From contig CAWJXW010000005.1 of assembly GCA_963846925.1 (NCBI GenBank), forward strand, positions 124,001-188,000: a DNA stretch of 64,000 nt. Direction: 5' to 3'. Positions 36,486-45,237 of this stretch are shown here, one piece after another. Position 1 is the first letter of the stretch; every line of letters begins with the position of its first letter. Source of the stretch: JAQBQB01 sp963846925. Lineage in GTDB: Bacteria; Gemmatimonadota; Gemmatimonadetes; Gemmatimonadales; Gemmatimonadaceae. A program made the position numbers and the translations under genes. The notes beneath the pieces were generated by a model. The model was given only the letters and a program-made list of their open reading frames with translations. It was not told the origin of the DNA and did not search any database.

Positions 36486-38033
36486 ATGGCAACCAGAACT
36501 CGACCACCAGTGCGGCCCGCGACCTCGGACACCTCGGGGAGCGGGCTTTCGCGTCTTCAGCACCAGGGGCGCGGGGCCGCGCGCGTGCGCGATGAATACG
36601 CGCTCACGTTCGACGACGTGCTGCTCGTCCCGCGCCATTCCGTGACGCACCCCAAAGACGTTTCGGTGACTTCGCGCTTCACGCGCGGCATCGAGCTGCG
36701 CGTCCCACTCGTCTCCGCGGCGATGGACACCGTCACCGAATCGGACATGGCGATCGCGATGGCGAGAGCCGGCGGCATCGGCGTGCTCCACAAGAACATG
36801 TCGATCGACCGGCAGGCCGCCGAGGTCGATCGCGTGAAGCGGTCCGAGAGCGGCATGATCCTCAAGCCGATCACGCTGCGACCGAGCGATACGGTGCGCG
36901 AGGCGACTGCCCTCATGCACCGTTTCCGCATCTCGGGGGTGCCGATCGTCGACGAAGACGAGAAGCTCGTTGGCATCATCACCAACCGCGACCTGCAGTT
37001 CGAGCGCAACATCGACCGGCCGCTGCGCGAGGCGATGACGAGTGAGGGCCTGATCACGGCGCGCGAAGGCACGACGCTCGACGAAGCGGAGCAGATCCTC
37101 GGCCGCAACCGGATCGAGAAGCTGCCGGTCGTCGACGAGCGCGGAGTCCTCAAGGGGCTCATCACGATCAAGGACATCCATAAACGCCGGCAGTATCCCG
37201 ACGCGAACAAGGACCAGTACGGCCGGCTGCGCGTTGCGGCGGCCATCGGCGCGGCGGGCGATTTCCTTTCTCGCGCGCGCGCCCTCATCGACGCCGGCGT
37301 GGACGCGATCGTCGTCGATACGGCGCACGGACACGCCGACGCCGTGCTTCAGGCGACGGCGCGAGTGCGTGAGGCGTTCCCCGACGTTCAGCTCATCGCC
37401 GGGAACATCGCCACGCGCGAGGCGGCCGAAGCGCTCGTCGAGCGCGGCGTCGACGCGGTGAAGGTCGGCGTGGGACCGGGTTCGATCTGCACGACGCGCG
37501 TCGTGACCGGCGTCGGCGTGCCGCAGCTCACCGCGGTGCTCGACGCCGTCGATGGCGCTGGAGATGTCCCTGTGATTGCGGATGGCGGCATCAAGTACTC
37601 GGGCGACGCGGTAAAGGCGCTCGCCGCCGGCGCGTCGTGCGTGATGATGGGCTCGATGCTCGCCGGCACGGAAGAGAGTCCGGGTGAATCGTTCCTGCTC
37701 GAGGGCCGCCGCTTCAAGATGGTGCGCGGCATGGGCAGCCTCTCGGCGATGCAGGACGGGAGCGCCGACCGTTACTTCCAGGAGGGGGAGCTCTCGCCGA
37801 AGAAGATGGTGCCGGAAGGCATCGAAGGTCGCGTGCCGTATCGCGGGCCGGTGGGCGACGTGCTCTTCCAGATGGTCGGTGGCTTGCGCAGCGGCATGGG
37901 CTACGTGGGATGCGCGACGGTGGACGAGCTGCGGACGGAAACCGAGTTCGTGCGCATCACGTCGGCGGGTCTCCGGGAGTCGCACCCGCACGACGTGCAG
38001 ATCACCCGCGAGGCGCCGAACTACTCGGTGTGA
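36486..38033 (+). CDS. guaB: Inosine-5'-monophosphate dehydrogenase
   Basis: A 515-residue enzyme oxidising IMP to XMP, the first step to GTP. It has RDEYALTFDDVLLVPRHSVT, then AAMDTVTESDMAIAMARAGG, and two CBS modules (about residues 110-230: MILKPITLRPSDTVREATAL, GIITNRDLQFERNIDRPLRE). The catalytic Cys lies in VGVGPGSICTTRVVTGVGVP, and PVIADGGIKYSGDAVKALAA completes the barrel. ATG 36486 is chosen over an earlier TTG. The first 40 residues are an unusual Arg/Ser-rich extension. Confidence 0.96.
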   Translation: MATRTRPPVRPATSDTSGSGLSRLQHQGRGAARVRDEYALTFDDVLLVPRHSVTHPKDVSVTSRFTRGIELRVPLVSAAMDTVTESDMAIAMARAGGIGVLHKNMSIDRQAAEVDRVKRSESGMILKPITLRPSDTVREATALMHRFRISGVPIVDEDEKLVGIITNRDLQFERNIDRPLREAMTSEGLITAREGTTLDEAEQILGRNRIEKLPVVDERGVLKGLITIKDIHKRRQYPDANKDQYGRLRVAAAIGAAGDFLSRARALIDAGVDAIVVDTAHGHADAVLQATARVREAFPDVQLIAGNIATREAAEALVERGVDAVKVGVGPGSICTTRVVTGVGVPQLTAVLDAVDGAGDVPVIADGGIKYSGDAVKALAAGASCVMMGSMLAGTEESPGESFLLEGRRFKMVRGMGSLSAMQDGSADRYFQEGELSPKKMVPEGIEGRVPYRGPVGDVLFQMVGGLRSGMGYVGCATVDELRTETEFVRITSAGLRESHPHDVQITREAPNYSV

Positions 38034-38578
38034 TGCACCGACGGGTGGACCGGTGGACCGGTGGACCGGTGAACCGCCGGCGAGCCTGCGTCACCGCGGT
38101 CGTCGCGCTTGCCATGGCCTCGTCGCTTGGCGCGCAGAAGCCCGCGCCGGGCGCTGAACCGCTCGGCGCGATCGTCGGCGTGTGGCAGAGCGATGCGACG
38201 CAGGGCGTGTCGGCGAAATCGAGCTGCGATTGGACGCCGCAAGGCAACGGCGTGATCTGCGATCAGACGATCACGACGGTGGCCGGCGTACAGCACGCGA
38301 TGAACTTCTTCACGCGAAATCCGAAAACCGGATTGTTCGTCTTCTACGTCGTGCCGAATCCGGGCGACACGCTGGCTCCGGTGCCGCTCACCATCAACGG
38401 CGCGACATGGACCTACGGCGGGGTTTCCCCCGGTCCGAGCGGCCGCTGGTTCCGGACGATCAACGACTTCTCAAAGCGCGACGAATACAGCTGGCGCCTC
38501 GAGACGAGTGACGACGGAAAATCCTGGCGGACGGCGAACGGCGGACGATCGCAGCGGGTTCTTCCGTCGAAACGTTAG
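38033..38578 (+). CDS. Secreted protein of unknown function
   Basis: ATG 38033 overlaps the guaB stop, but the first 12 codons are a GGTGGACC minisatellite (RWTGGPV). GTG 38069 gives a cleaner signal peptide, RRRACVTAVVALAMASSLGA ending before QKP, and may be the true start. The mature part (LGAIVGVWQSDATQGVSAKS, SCDWTPQGNGVICDQTI, DEYSWRLETSDDGKSW) looks like a small lipocalin-like or DUF1579-like beta protein with one Cys pair. It is probably periplasmic, with no assigned function. Confidence 0.7.
   Translation: MHRRVDRWTGGPVNRRRACVTAVVALAMASSLGAQKPAPGAEPLGAIVGVWQSDATQGVSAKSSCDWTPQGNGVICDQTITTVAGVQHAMNFFTRNPKTGLFVFYVVPNPGDTLAPVPLTINGATWTYGGVSPGPSGRWFRTINDFSKRDEYSWRLETSDDGKSWRTANGGRSQRVLPSKR
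38040..38073 (+). repeat. GGTGGACC minisatellite at the start of a gene
   Basis: GGTGGACCGGTGGACCGGTG is followed by one more copy and GAACC. About four 9-base units overlap the guaB-downstream gene's N terminus. It is the fourth site of the GGAC-rich word family in this window. Confidence 0.6.
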
Positions 38579-38803
38579 TGCGTTCGCGCAGGTCAGAGGC
38601 GTGTCAGGATCGCGCTCGATTGCTTGACAACGCTTTTAATGTGGCGCAAGTTGCGCGCAGACAAGTGTATACAGTAGTTCATCGGCGCCGCCTCCTACCT
38701 CGGCGCTGAGCAGGCTCGACGGACATTTCGATCGCCGGCGGCGCGATTCACGGGTGCCGCCTCTTTTACGTCAGATCCGTAGGTCAGACCCGGGAGACCT
38801 TCA
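38579..38803. other. Leader region of the amino-acid permease gene
   Basis: These 225 bases hold no gene. A perfect TTGACA at 38624-38629 is not followed by a good -10 at 16-18 bases. A TATACA lies at 38668 but is 38 bases away. The long AT-richer leader before the permease ATG may hold regulatory RNA, but I see no recognised riboswitch fold. Confidence 0.35.
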
Positions 38804-40354
38804 ATGGGCTTGTGGTCCACGAAGAGCATCAGCGTGCTGCAGGGCGAGGCTGCTGCCGAAGGGCAGGAGGTCACGCTCAAGCGCGCCCTTGGCGCTCTCA
38901 ACCTCACGATGCTCGGCATCGGCGCGATCATTGGCGCTGGCATCTTCGTGCTGACGGGCACGGCCGCCGCGCAAACCGCTGGTCCCGCGATCGTGCTGTC
39001 GTTCGTCGTCGCTGGACTCGGCTGCCTGTTCGCGGGCCTCTGCTACGCCGAGTTCGCGTCGATGATTCCAATCGCCGGCAGCGCGTACACGTACGGCTAC
39101 GCGACCCTCGGCGAGTTCGTCGCATGGATCATCGGCTGGGATCTGATCCTCGAGTATCTGTTCGGCGCGGCGACGGTGGCGGTAGGATGGTCCGGCTACT
39201 TCGTCGCGTTTTTGCGCGACAACCTCGGGGTTCACCTCTCCGCGGCGTGGACACAGGCGCCGCTCGGTGTGGTCGGCACGCACACGCTCGTCAGAAACCT
39301 GATGTGCATCGACCCGTCCGGTGCGGCGACGGCGGCCGTGAACGGCGCGTGTCAGGCGGGAGCCGTCCTGCAACCCGGGATCATCAATCTGCCGGCGATC
39401 CTCCTCGTCGGGCTGATGTCGACCCTGCTGGTGGTTGGCATCAAGGAGTCGGCGAACTTCAACAACGTGATCGTGTTCATCAAGGTTGCGATCGTCATCC
39501 TCGTGATCTGCTTCGGGTTCATGTACGTGAACTCGGCCAACTGGCATCCCTTCATTCCGGCAAACACTGGCGAGTTCGGCCACTTCGGGTTCAGCGGCAT
39601 CATCCGTGGTGCGGCCGTCGTGTTCTTCGCCTATATCGGATTCGATGCCGTCTCGACCGCGGCACAGGAGGCACGCAATCCCCAGAAGGACATGCCGATC
39701 GGCATTCTCTCATCTCTGGCGATCTGCACCGTGCTCTACATCCTGATGGCGCTGGTCATGACGGGGCTCACGAGCTACAAGAACCTGAACGTCCCGCAAC
39801 CGGTTTACGTGGCGATCGCCGCGGCGGGTCCGGCGCTCAAGTGGCTGACCTACTTCATCAACATCGGGGCGATCCTCGGCCTCGCGTCGGTCGTGCTCGT
39901 GATGCTCATGGGCCAGCCGCGCATCTTCTTCTCCATGAGCCGTGATGGGTTGCTGCCGGCGGTGTTCGGAAAGGTTCACCCGAAGTTCCAAACGCCGTAC
40001 GTCACGACGATCGTGACGGGCATCGTGGCCGCGCTGGTCGCCGGCTTCTTCCCGATCGATCTGCTCGGTCAGCTCGTGTCGATCGGTACGCTGCTCGCCT
40101 TCGTGATCGTGTGCTTCGGTATCATGGTTCTGCGCTACAAGCGGCCGAACATCCCGCGCCCGTTCCGCACGCCGCTCGTGCCGGTCGTGCCGATCCTGGG
40201 CATCCTGATCTGCGCGTACATGATGTACAGCCTGCCGGGCGACACCTGGCTGCGGCTCGTCGTCTGGATGGCCATCGGTCTGTTCATCTACTTCTTCTAC
40301 AGCATGGGCCACTCGCACGTCGGGAGTCAGCCTATGGAGGCCGCCGGCGACTGA
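38804..40354 (+). CDS. APC-superfamily amino-acid permease (CAT-like)
   Basis: A 516-residue membrane protein. The APC core motif is LTMLGIGAIIGAGIFVLTGT in helix 1, followed by GSAYTYGYATLGEFVAWIIG and a substrate/cation-family stretch AAVVFFAYIGFDAVSTAAQE. QPRIFFSMSRDGLLPAVFGK is typical of cationic amino-acid transporters such as YfnA. About 12-14 helices are visible. It imports an unidentified amino acid. A terminator follows directly, so it is probably transcribed alone. Confidence 0.92.
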   Translation: MGLWSTKSISVLQGEAAAEGQEVTLKRALGALNLTMLGIGAIIGAGIFVLTGTAAAQTAGPAIVLSFVVAGLGCLFAGLCYAEFASMIPIAGSAYTYGYATLGEFVAWIIGWDLILEYLFGAATVAVGWSGYFVAFLRDNLGVHLSAAWTQAPLGVVGTHTLVRNLMCIDPSGAATAAVNGACQAGAVLQPGIINLPAILLVGLMSTLLVVGIKESANFNNVIVFIKVAIVILVICFGFMYVNSANWHPFIPANTGEFGHFGFSGIIRGAAVVFFAYIGFDAVSTAAQEARNPQKDMPIGILSSLAICTVLYILMALVMTGLTSYKNLNVPQPVYVAIAAAGPALKWLTYFINIGAILGLASVVLVMLMGQPRIFFSMSRDGLLPAVFGKVHPKFQTPYVTTIVTGIVAALVAGFFPIDLLGQLVSIGTLLAFVIVCFGIMVLRYKRPNIPRPFRTPLVPVVPILGILICAYMMYSLPGDTWLRLVVWMAIGLFIYFFYSMGHSHVGSQPMEAAGD

Positions 40355-40384
40355 CGGCAGAGGGAAGTCGCGTTAGCTTTGGAG

Positions 40385-40416
40385 ACGGCGCCCGAGTCCG
40401 GGCGCCGTTTCGATTT
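40385..40416 (+). terminator. Intrinsic terminator after the permease gene
   Basis: ACGGCGCCCG (40385-40394) pairs perfectly with CGGGCGCCGT (40399-40408) around AGTC, followed by TTCGATTT. It starts 31 bases after the permease stop. This shows the following gene must begin downstream of it, at GTG 40439. Confidence 0.85.
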
Positions 40417-40438
40417 CTTGGGAGAGCATCGGCACGAC

Positions 40439-41503
40439 GTGTCGCATACGATCCAGGAGTATCTGAAGATTCCAGAGTCGCGGCGCACGGCGATCGAAGC
40501 CTTGCGTCGCGAGCTTGTGTCCGGCCGGCGCGTCGCCCTGTCGACGCATATGAATGCCGACGGCGACGGATGCGGGTCGGAAGCGGCGCTGTCGCGCCTG
40601 CTCGCCCAGCTCGGGCTCGACGTGCGCATCGTGAACCCCACGCCCTGGCCGGAGCTCTTCTCGTTCCTGCTCGACGACGGCGTACGTGACCTGACGCACC
40701 GCGGCGCCGCCGCCCTCGATGGCATCGACGTTCTCGTCGTGCTCGACATCAGCGACGTGAAACGGTTGGGCGTGCTCGCCGACGCCGTCCGCAAGCTGCG
40801 AGTTCCGAAGCTCGTCATCGACCACCACATCGCGTCGGACGATCCGGCCGGCGACGTCGTGTTCACCGACGTCGCCGCGTGCGCGACGGGCGAACTCGTC
40901 TACGACCTGGCGTGCGGGCTCGATCTGGACATCGACCCCGACATCGCGCAGGCGCTTTACACGGCAATCCTCACCGACACGGGTGGCTTCCGCTTCAGCA
41001 ACACGACGCCTCGCTGCCACGCCATCGCCGCCGACCTGCTGCACGCGGGCGTCGAGCCAGAGGAGATGTACCTCCGCATCTACGCCTCCGCGCCCGCCGG
41101 CCGAGTGCGTCTGCTCGGTGAGGTGCTGGACAGCCTCGGCGTGGACGAAGAGCACGGGATCGCCTGGCTGTCGATGCGCGGTGGCGCGCTCGAGAAGCAC
41201 GGTGTTCGGCAGGAAGACCTCGACGGAATCGTCGAGCACGCGCGCTCGATCGCCGGCACGCGGATGGCGCTCTTCTTCCGCGACCTCGGCTACGGAAAGG
41301 TCAAAGTCTCGTTCCGCAGTACCGGCGAGATCGACGTCAACGCGTTCGCGCGACAATTCGGCGGCGGCGGCCACGCCAAGGCGGCGGGCGCGTTGATCTC
41401 GGGATCGCTCGACGACGTCAAAGCGCGCGTCCTTGCCGCCGCGCAGCGTTTCCTGCCGCCGCTCTCGGCCGACGGGACCGAGTCAGCGCGCGCGGCAACG
41501 TGA
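40439..41503 (+). CDS. nrnA: DHH-family phosphoesterase, NrnA-type oligoribonuclease / pAp phosphatase
   Basis: About 354 residues from GTG 40439 (MSHTIQEYLKIPESRRTAIE). Metal motifs are LSTHMNADGDGCGSE, VVLDISDVKRLG, IDHHIAS and ILTDTGGFRFSNTT. The DHHA1 half ends FGGGGHAKAAGALISG. NrnA degrades short RNA oligomers and the pAp nucleotide. The terminator just upstream makes the longer reading frame from TTG 40379 unlikely. The Mrp ATPase gene follows 20 bases later. Confidence 0.9.
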   Translation: MSHTIQEYLKIPESRRTAIEALRRELVSGRRVALSTHMNADGDGCGSEAALSRLLAQLGLDVRIVNPTPWPELFSFLLDDGVRDLTHRGAAALDGIDVLVVLDISDVKRLGVLADAVRKLRVPKLVIDHHIASDDPAGDVVFTDVAACATGELVYDLACGLDLDIDPDIAQALYTAILTDTGGFRFSNTTPRCHAIAADLLHAGVEPEEMYLRIYASAPAGRVRLLGEVLDSLGVDEEHGIAWLSMRGGALEKHGVRQEDLDGIVEHARSIAGTRMALFFRDLGYGKVKVSFRSTGEIDVNAFARQFGGGGHAKAAGALISGSLDDVKARVLAAAQRFLPPLSADGTESARAAT

Positions 41504-41522
41504 AGAGTCCTACCTTCTAGAC

Positions 41523-42647
41523 ATGGCAGCGACGCTACAGCACCGAATCGCCGACGCGCTCGGCCGCGTTCGGCATCCGCGCACCGGGCGCGACGTGATG
41601 GAGACCGGGGCGATTCGCGACATCGCGACGACAACGACGGGTAGAGTACGGCTCACGCTTCAACTCGCTCCCGGCGACGACCCCGCGCTCGCTCGAATGA
41701 TTCGGCAGGCCGTCGAACAGGTGGACGGTGTCTCCGACGTGACCGTGGACGTCGTCGCGGCGAATCAGCCGGCTCCGCCTCCGTCCGCGCCGAAGCCCGC
41801 CGGTCGCGCGTTGCCGGTGATGGACGACCGCCCGGCGCAGCCGCGCGTCCCCGCGCCGACGCCGGTCGCCTATCCGAACCTTGGCAAGATCATCGCGATC
41901 TCGAGCGGCAAGGGCGGCGTCGGCAAGTCCACCGTCGCCGTGAACCTCGCCGTCGCGCTCGCGCAGCAGGGCGCGCGCGTCGGTCTCATGGACGCCGACA
42001 TTTACGGGCCGAACATCCCGCTGATGATGGGCGTCAACGAGCCGCCGATGGTGATCCAGGAGCGCATCATCCCGCTCGAGGCCCACGGCGTAAAGCTCAT
42101 CAGCCTTGGCTTTCTCATCGATCGGGACCAGCCGGCGATTTGGCGCGGCCCGATCATCATGAAGATCATCACGCAGTTCCTGCGCGACGTCGCGTGGGGG
42201 ACGCTCGACTACTTCATCGTCGATCTTCCGCCGGGAACGGGCGACGCGCAGCTCACGCTCGTGCAAGCGACGCAGGTCACCGGCGCGGTGATCGTCACGA
42301 CGCCGCAGGAAGTGTCGGTCGGCGACGCGTTGCGCGGCGTCAAAATGTTCGAGCGCGTCACCGTGCCCGTCCTCGGCATCGTCGAGAACATGAGTTGGTT
42401 CGAGTGTCCGCACTGCGGCAAGCCGTCCCCCCTCTTCGGCACCGGGGGCGGCGAGCGGCTGGCGAAGGAGCTCGAGCTGCCGCTGCTGGGACAGATTCCT
42501 CTGTATCAGCGCGTGATGGAAGGCGGCGATCGCGGCGCTCCGATTGTGGCTGCGGAACCCGCGTCATCCGCGGCGCGCGCCCTCGTTTCGATCGCGGGTC
42601 GCGTCGCCGAGCGGGTGAACGACACCGCAGCAGCCGCGACGAACTGA
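41523..42647 (+). CDS. apbC: Mrp/ApbC-family iron-sulfur cluster carrier ATPase
   Basis: A 374-residue P-loop protein. It has an N-terminal DUF59-like domain (LGRVRHPRTGRDVMETGAIR), a Pro-rich linker, then the deviant Walker A SSGKGGVGKSTVAVNLAVAL. DADIYGPNIPLMMG, IVDLPPGTGDAQLTL and the C-terminal cluster-binding CPHCGKPSPLFG follow. It binds and transfers [4Fe-4S] clusters. Length and order match the family. Confidence 0.94.
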   Translation: MAATLQHRIADALGRVRHPRTGRDVMETGAIRDIATTTTGRVRLTLQLAPGDDPALARMIRQAVEQVDGVSDVTVDVVAANQPAPPPSAPKPAGRALPVMDDRPAQPRVPAPTPVAYPNLGKIIAISSGKGGVGKSTVAVNLAVALAQQGARVGLMDADIYGPNIPLMMGVNEPPMVIQERIIPLEAHGVKLISLGFLIDRDQPAIWRGPIIMKIITQFLRDVAWGTLDYFIVDLPPGTGDAQLTLVQATQVTGAVIVTTPQEVSVGDALRGVKMFERVTVPVLGIVENMSWFECPHCGKPSPLFGTGGGERLAKELELPLLGQIPLYQRVMEGGDRGAPIVAAEPASSAARALVSIAGRVAERVNDTAAAATN

Positions 42648-42667
42648 TCGCGCAGGGAGCTTGGACG

Positions 42668-43423
42668 ATGAGTCGCATCGTCACACTCACCACCGATTTC
42701 GGTACAGCCGACGGCTACGTCGGCGAGATGAAGGCGGTCCTCGTGGCGCACGCGCCTGCCGCGACGATCGTCGATATCACGCACGACATTCCCCGCCACG
42801 ACGTAGACTACGCGAGGCTCGCCGTCGCGCGCTTCTGGCATCGGTTCCCGGTGGGCACCGTGCATCTCGTCGTCGTCGACCCCGGCGTCGGCTCGCCGCG
42901 GGCGGCGCTCGCCGTGACGTGCGAGGGCCGGTACCTCGTGGGGCCGGACAACGGCGTGCTCTCGCCGGCGTTGGTGGACTCGAGCGCGACGGCGGTCGCG
43001 CTTCGCATTCCCGACGACGCGTCGGCGACGTTCCACGGTCGCGACGTATTCGCTCCGGCCGCCGCGGCGCTCGCACGGGGCGAGCCCATCACCGCTCTCG
43101 GTTCGCCGCCCGACAATGCGCCGATCGTGCGCCGCACGCCGGAGCCTGTTCGACGTCCCGGCGGAACAATGGAGGGTGAAGTCGTCGCGATCGATCGATT
43201 CGGAAACGCGATCACGAACCTCACGGCCGACGGAGTCGCGTCGGTCGTCGTCGGGCACAGGACGATTCCGATCCACCGCGCCTATGCGGACGTCGAGATC
43301 GGCGAAGCGCTCGCGGTCGTCGGTTCGGGCGGCGCGATCGAGATCTCGGTCCGAAACGACAGCGCCGCGAGAGCGTTACATCTCTCTCGCGGCGACAAGG
43401 TCATTCTTCGCGCCGAGCCCTGA
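42668..43423 (+). CDS. SAM hydrolase / SAM hydroxide adenosyltransferase (DUF62)
   Basis: A 251-residue protein with MSRIVTLTTDFGTADGYVGE, VHLVVVDPGVGSPRAALAV, LVGPDNGVLSPAL, FHGRDVFAPAAAALARG and VAIDRFGNAITNLT. These are the marks of the duf62 family related to fluorinase. The family hydrolyses S-adenosylmethionine to adenosine and methionine. The conserved Asp-Arg-His triad residues appear to be present. It is the last plus-strand gene before the convergent sigma-factor block. Confidence 0.9.
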   Translation: MSRIVTLTTDFGTADGYVGEMKAVLVAHAPAATIVDITHDIPRHDVDYARLAVARFWHRFPVGTVHLVVVDPGVGSPRAALAVTCEGRYLVGPDNGVLSPALVDSSATAVALRIPDDASATFHGRDVFAPAAAALARGEPITALGSPPDNAPIVRRTPEPVRRPGGTMEGEVVAIDRFGNAITNLTADGVASVVVGHRTIPIHRAYADVEIGEALAVVGSGGAIEISVRNDSAARALHLSRGDKVILRAEP

Positions 43424-43438
43424 TCGGAGCGAGGCTCC

Positions 43439-44540
43439 TCAGGGAGCGGGCGACGACACCGGCCGGCGTGACGATGCGGCGACGCCAGTGACCGGGGTCG
43501 GAGTCTGCCAGGCCAGCTCGTCGCCCGTGAACTTGGACGAGGGCGCCGTGGCGCGATGGGTTCCCGCGCGCGACGAGATGGTCGCGCCAAGTCCGGTGGT
43601 CGCGGCTACCCACGTAAGTCGCGACGGCCAGCACGCGCAGGACGGTGCCGACCCCCGCCGTGTGGGAGAAAAGCGCGGTCGCGATCCAGAGAGCCAGATA
43701 CACGAGCAGGCCGAGGAACAGCGCGCGAAGATGAACGCCGCGCGGCGACGCGGTGCCGTCGTCCGACGCAAGGCCGCCGCCGAGGAGACGCGCGGCGGCG
43801 AGGAATCCGAGCGTGACCAGTCCGGCGGCCGCCACGATGTACGCGACGATAGCGAAGGGGACGAGCAGAAGCCCCAGCACCGTGATCGCCAGTCCGACGA
43901 CGACGATGAGCAGACCGGGCAGCGCCAAGAGTTGTCCCGCAAGGCCAATCCAGAAGGCGCGCGCGACGCCTCGTTCAAGTTCAGTCACGACGCCGTCGAG
44001 ATTCGCGTCGGCGAAGAGCATCACGCCGATGCCGATGATCGCCAGCACGGCGAACCATCCGACGGCGAGCTTGAGCGCCTGCCAAACCGTGAGCGGCGTG
44101 CGAGCCACTCGTGGGCCCGTGTATTTCGGCACGGCGACCGCGCGTCGCTGACCTTCCACGACGCCGCCGTCGATCGACACGGTGCCTCCGACCGCCCATG
44201 CGTCGCCGGTGATGCGTCCGCCGTTGTGAACGCGGATGTTGCCGGCCAGCGTGACCGCGTCGCCGTCGACCGTGCCGAACACGTCGAGGTTCCCGCGTGC
44301 GACGGCGATCGTGCCGTGGATCGTCGAGTCCGCCGCGATCGTGCGATCGCCGACGGTGAAGCTGCTCGCGTCCGGGAGCCGGTCGTCTCCCTGCGCGCGA
44401 CGCTGCGCGATCTCACGCGCGAGAGTCGAGTCTGCTGGAGCGGCTGACTTCTGGGCGGTATCCGTCTTCGTTTGACCTGCCTGCGCCGACGCCTGCATGC
44501 TGCCAAGCGCCAGAGCGGCGATCGCAATCAGGGGGCGCAT
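43439..44540 (-). CDS. Bactofilin-like beta-helix protein with membrane C terminus (one frameshift)
   Basis: ATG 44540 gives MRPLIAIAALALGSMQASAQ, a signal peptide. The periplasmic part carries repeats of a polymer-forming beta-helix (GTIAVARGNLDVFGTVDGDA, IRVHNGGRITGDAWAVGGTV). About four membrane helices follow (VGWFAVLAIIGIGVMLFADA, LLALPGLLIVVVGLAITVLG). An extra base near 43605 shifts the frame; the restored end reads TWVAATTGLGAT and DELAWQTPTPVTG before TGA at 43439. The gene starts three bases after the anti-sigma gene and may be a target or sensor of that system. Confidence 0.75.
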
Positions 44541-44542
44541 CG

Positions 44543-45133
44543 CTACGCCCGGCGTCGGCTCGAAGCGAGCGCTAGCGCCCGGAATCCGGCGACCGACCCC
44601 GCTGTCGCCAAAACGAGTATCCCCAGCGCGGCCGCGACACCCAGCGGACCGGCGCCCTGGACCAACCGGAACGCCTGCTCGCCGAAGATTGTCGCGAGGG
44701 CACGTTGTCCCGCGTCCATCGCCACGCTTCGCAGCTCGCCACCCGCGGCGCCGGTAGCCAACACCAGCGCGTCGGTCTGCGTCGCCACCCACAGGATCGC
44801 GAGGGTGACGAGCGACGCAACCGACGTGGCAAGTCCCGCCACGATGTACCGGGTGCGTCGCGCCTGCGGCAGCCACCGCTCGGCGGCATCTCGTGCGGCG
44901 ACGTGCCAAGGAACGAACACGGGCACGCCGGCCATCACGCGGTCGGTGAACAGGTGGGACGGGGCGAAGTGAGGGACTGCCTCCAGGGCGTCTACGGCGA
45001 CGCGTGCTTCATCGACCAACGCGCTGCATCGCGCGCATTCGCGGACATGGGCTCGAAGGGGGGTCACCCCGAAGCCCACCTCGTCATCGAGGAGGAGGTC
45101 GATCTCGTCTGGAAGGAGGTGCCGGTGGTTCAT
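44543..45133 (-). CDS. Zinc-finger anti-sigma factor, membrane protein
   Basis: A 196-residue protein. The N terminus has the ZAS-type signature RAHVRECARCSALVDEAR (H-x3-C-x2-C). Two later membrane helices are YIVAGLATSVASLVTLAILW and GPLGVAAALGILVLATAGSV. It should hold the ECF sigma factor encoded just upstream inactive at the membrane. Its order (sigma, anti-sigma, envelope protein) supports this. What signal releases the sigma factor is unknown. Confidence 0.85.
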   Translation of the reverse strand: MNHRHLLPDEIDLLLDDEVGFGVTPLRAHVRECARCSALVDEARVAVDALEAVPHFAPSHLFTDRVMAGVPVFVPWHVAARDAAERWLPQARRTRYIVAGLATSVASLVTLAILWVATQTDALVLATGAAGGELRSVAMDAGQRALATIFGEQAFRLVQGAGPLGVAAALGILVLATAGSVAGFRALALASSRRRA

Positions 45134-45217
45134 GGAGTCTCCGGAGGATCAGTACGGAGGGTTGACGGTGCCGGTTTCACGGTTTGGTCCAGGTCGGGTG
45201 AGCCCTGACATCGGGGC

Positions 45218-45237
45218 CGGGTGACTCGCGTCACCCG
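45218..45237 (-). other. Hairpin at the sigma-factor stop codon
   Basis: CGGGTGAC (45218-45225) pairs perfectly with GTCACCCG (45230-45237) around a TCGC loop. The structure covers the sigma stop codon (45231-45233) and precedes the anti-sigma gene by about 85 bases. It could set the sigma to anti-sigma ratio by attenuation or protection of the message; that role is inferred. Confidence 0.6.

Noticed and set aside
38624..38673. Promoter from TTGACA 38624 and TATACA 38668
   Set aside because: Spacing of 38 bases is far outside the usable range, and no other -10 fits.
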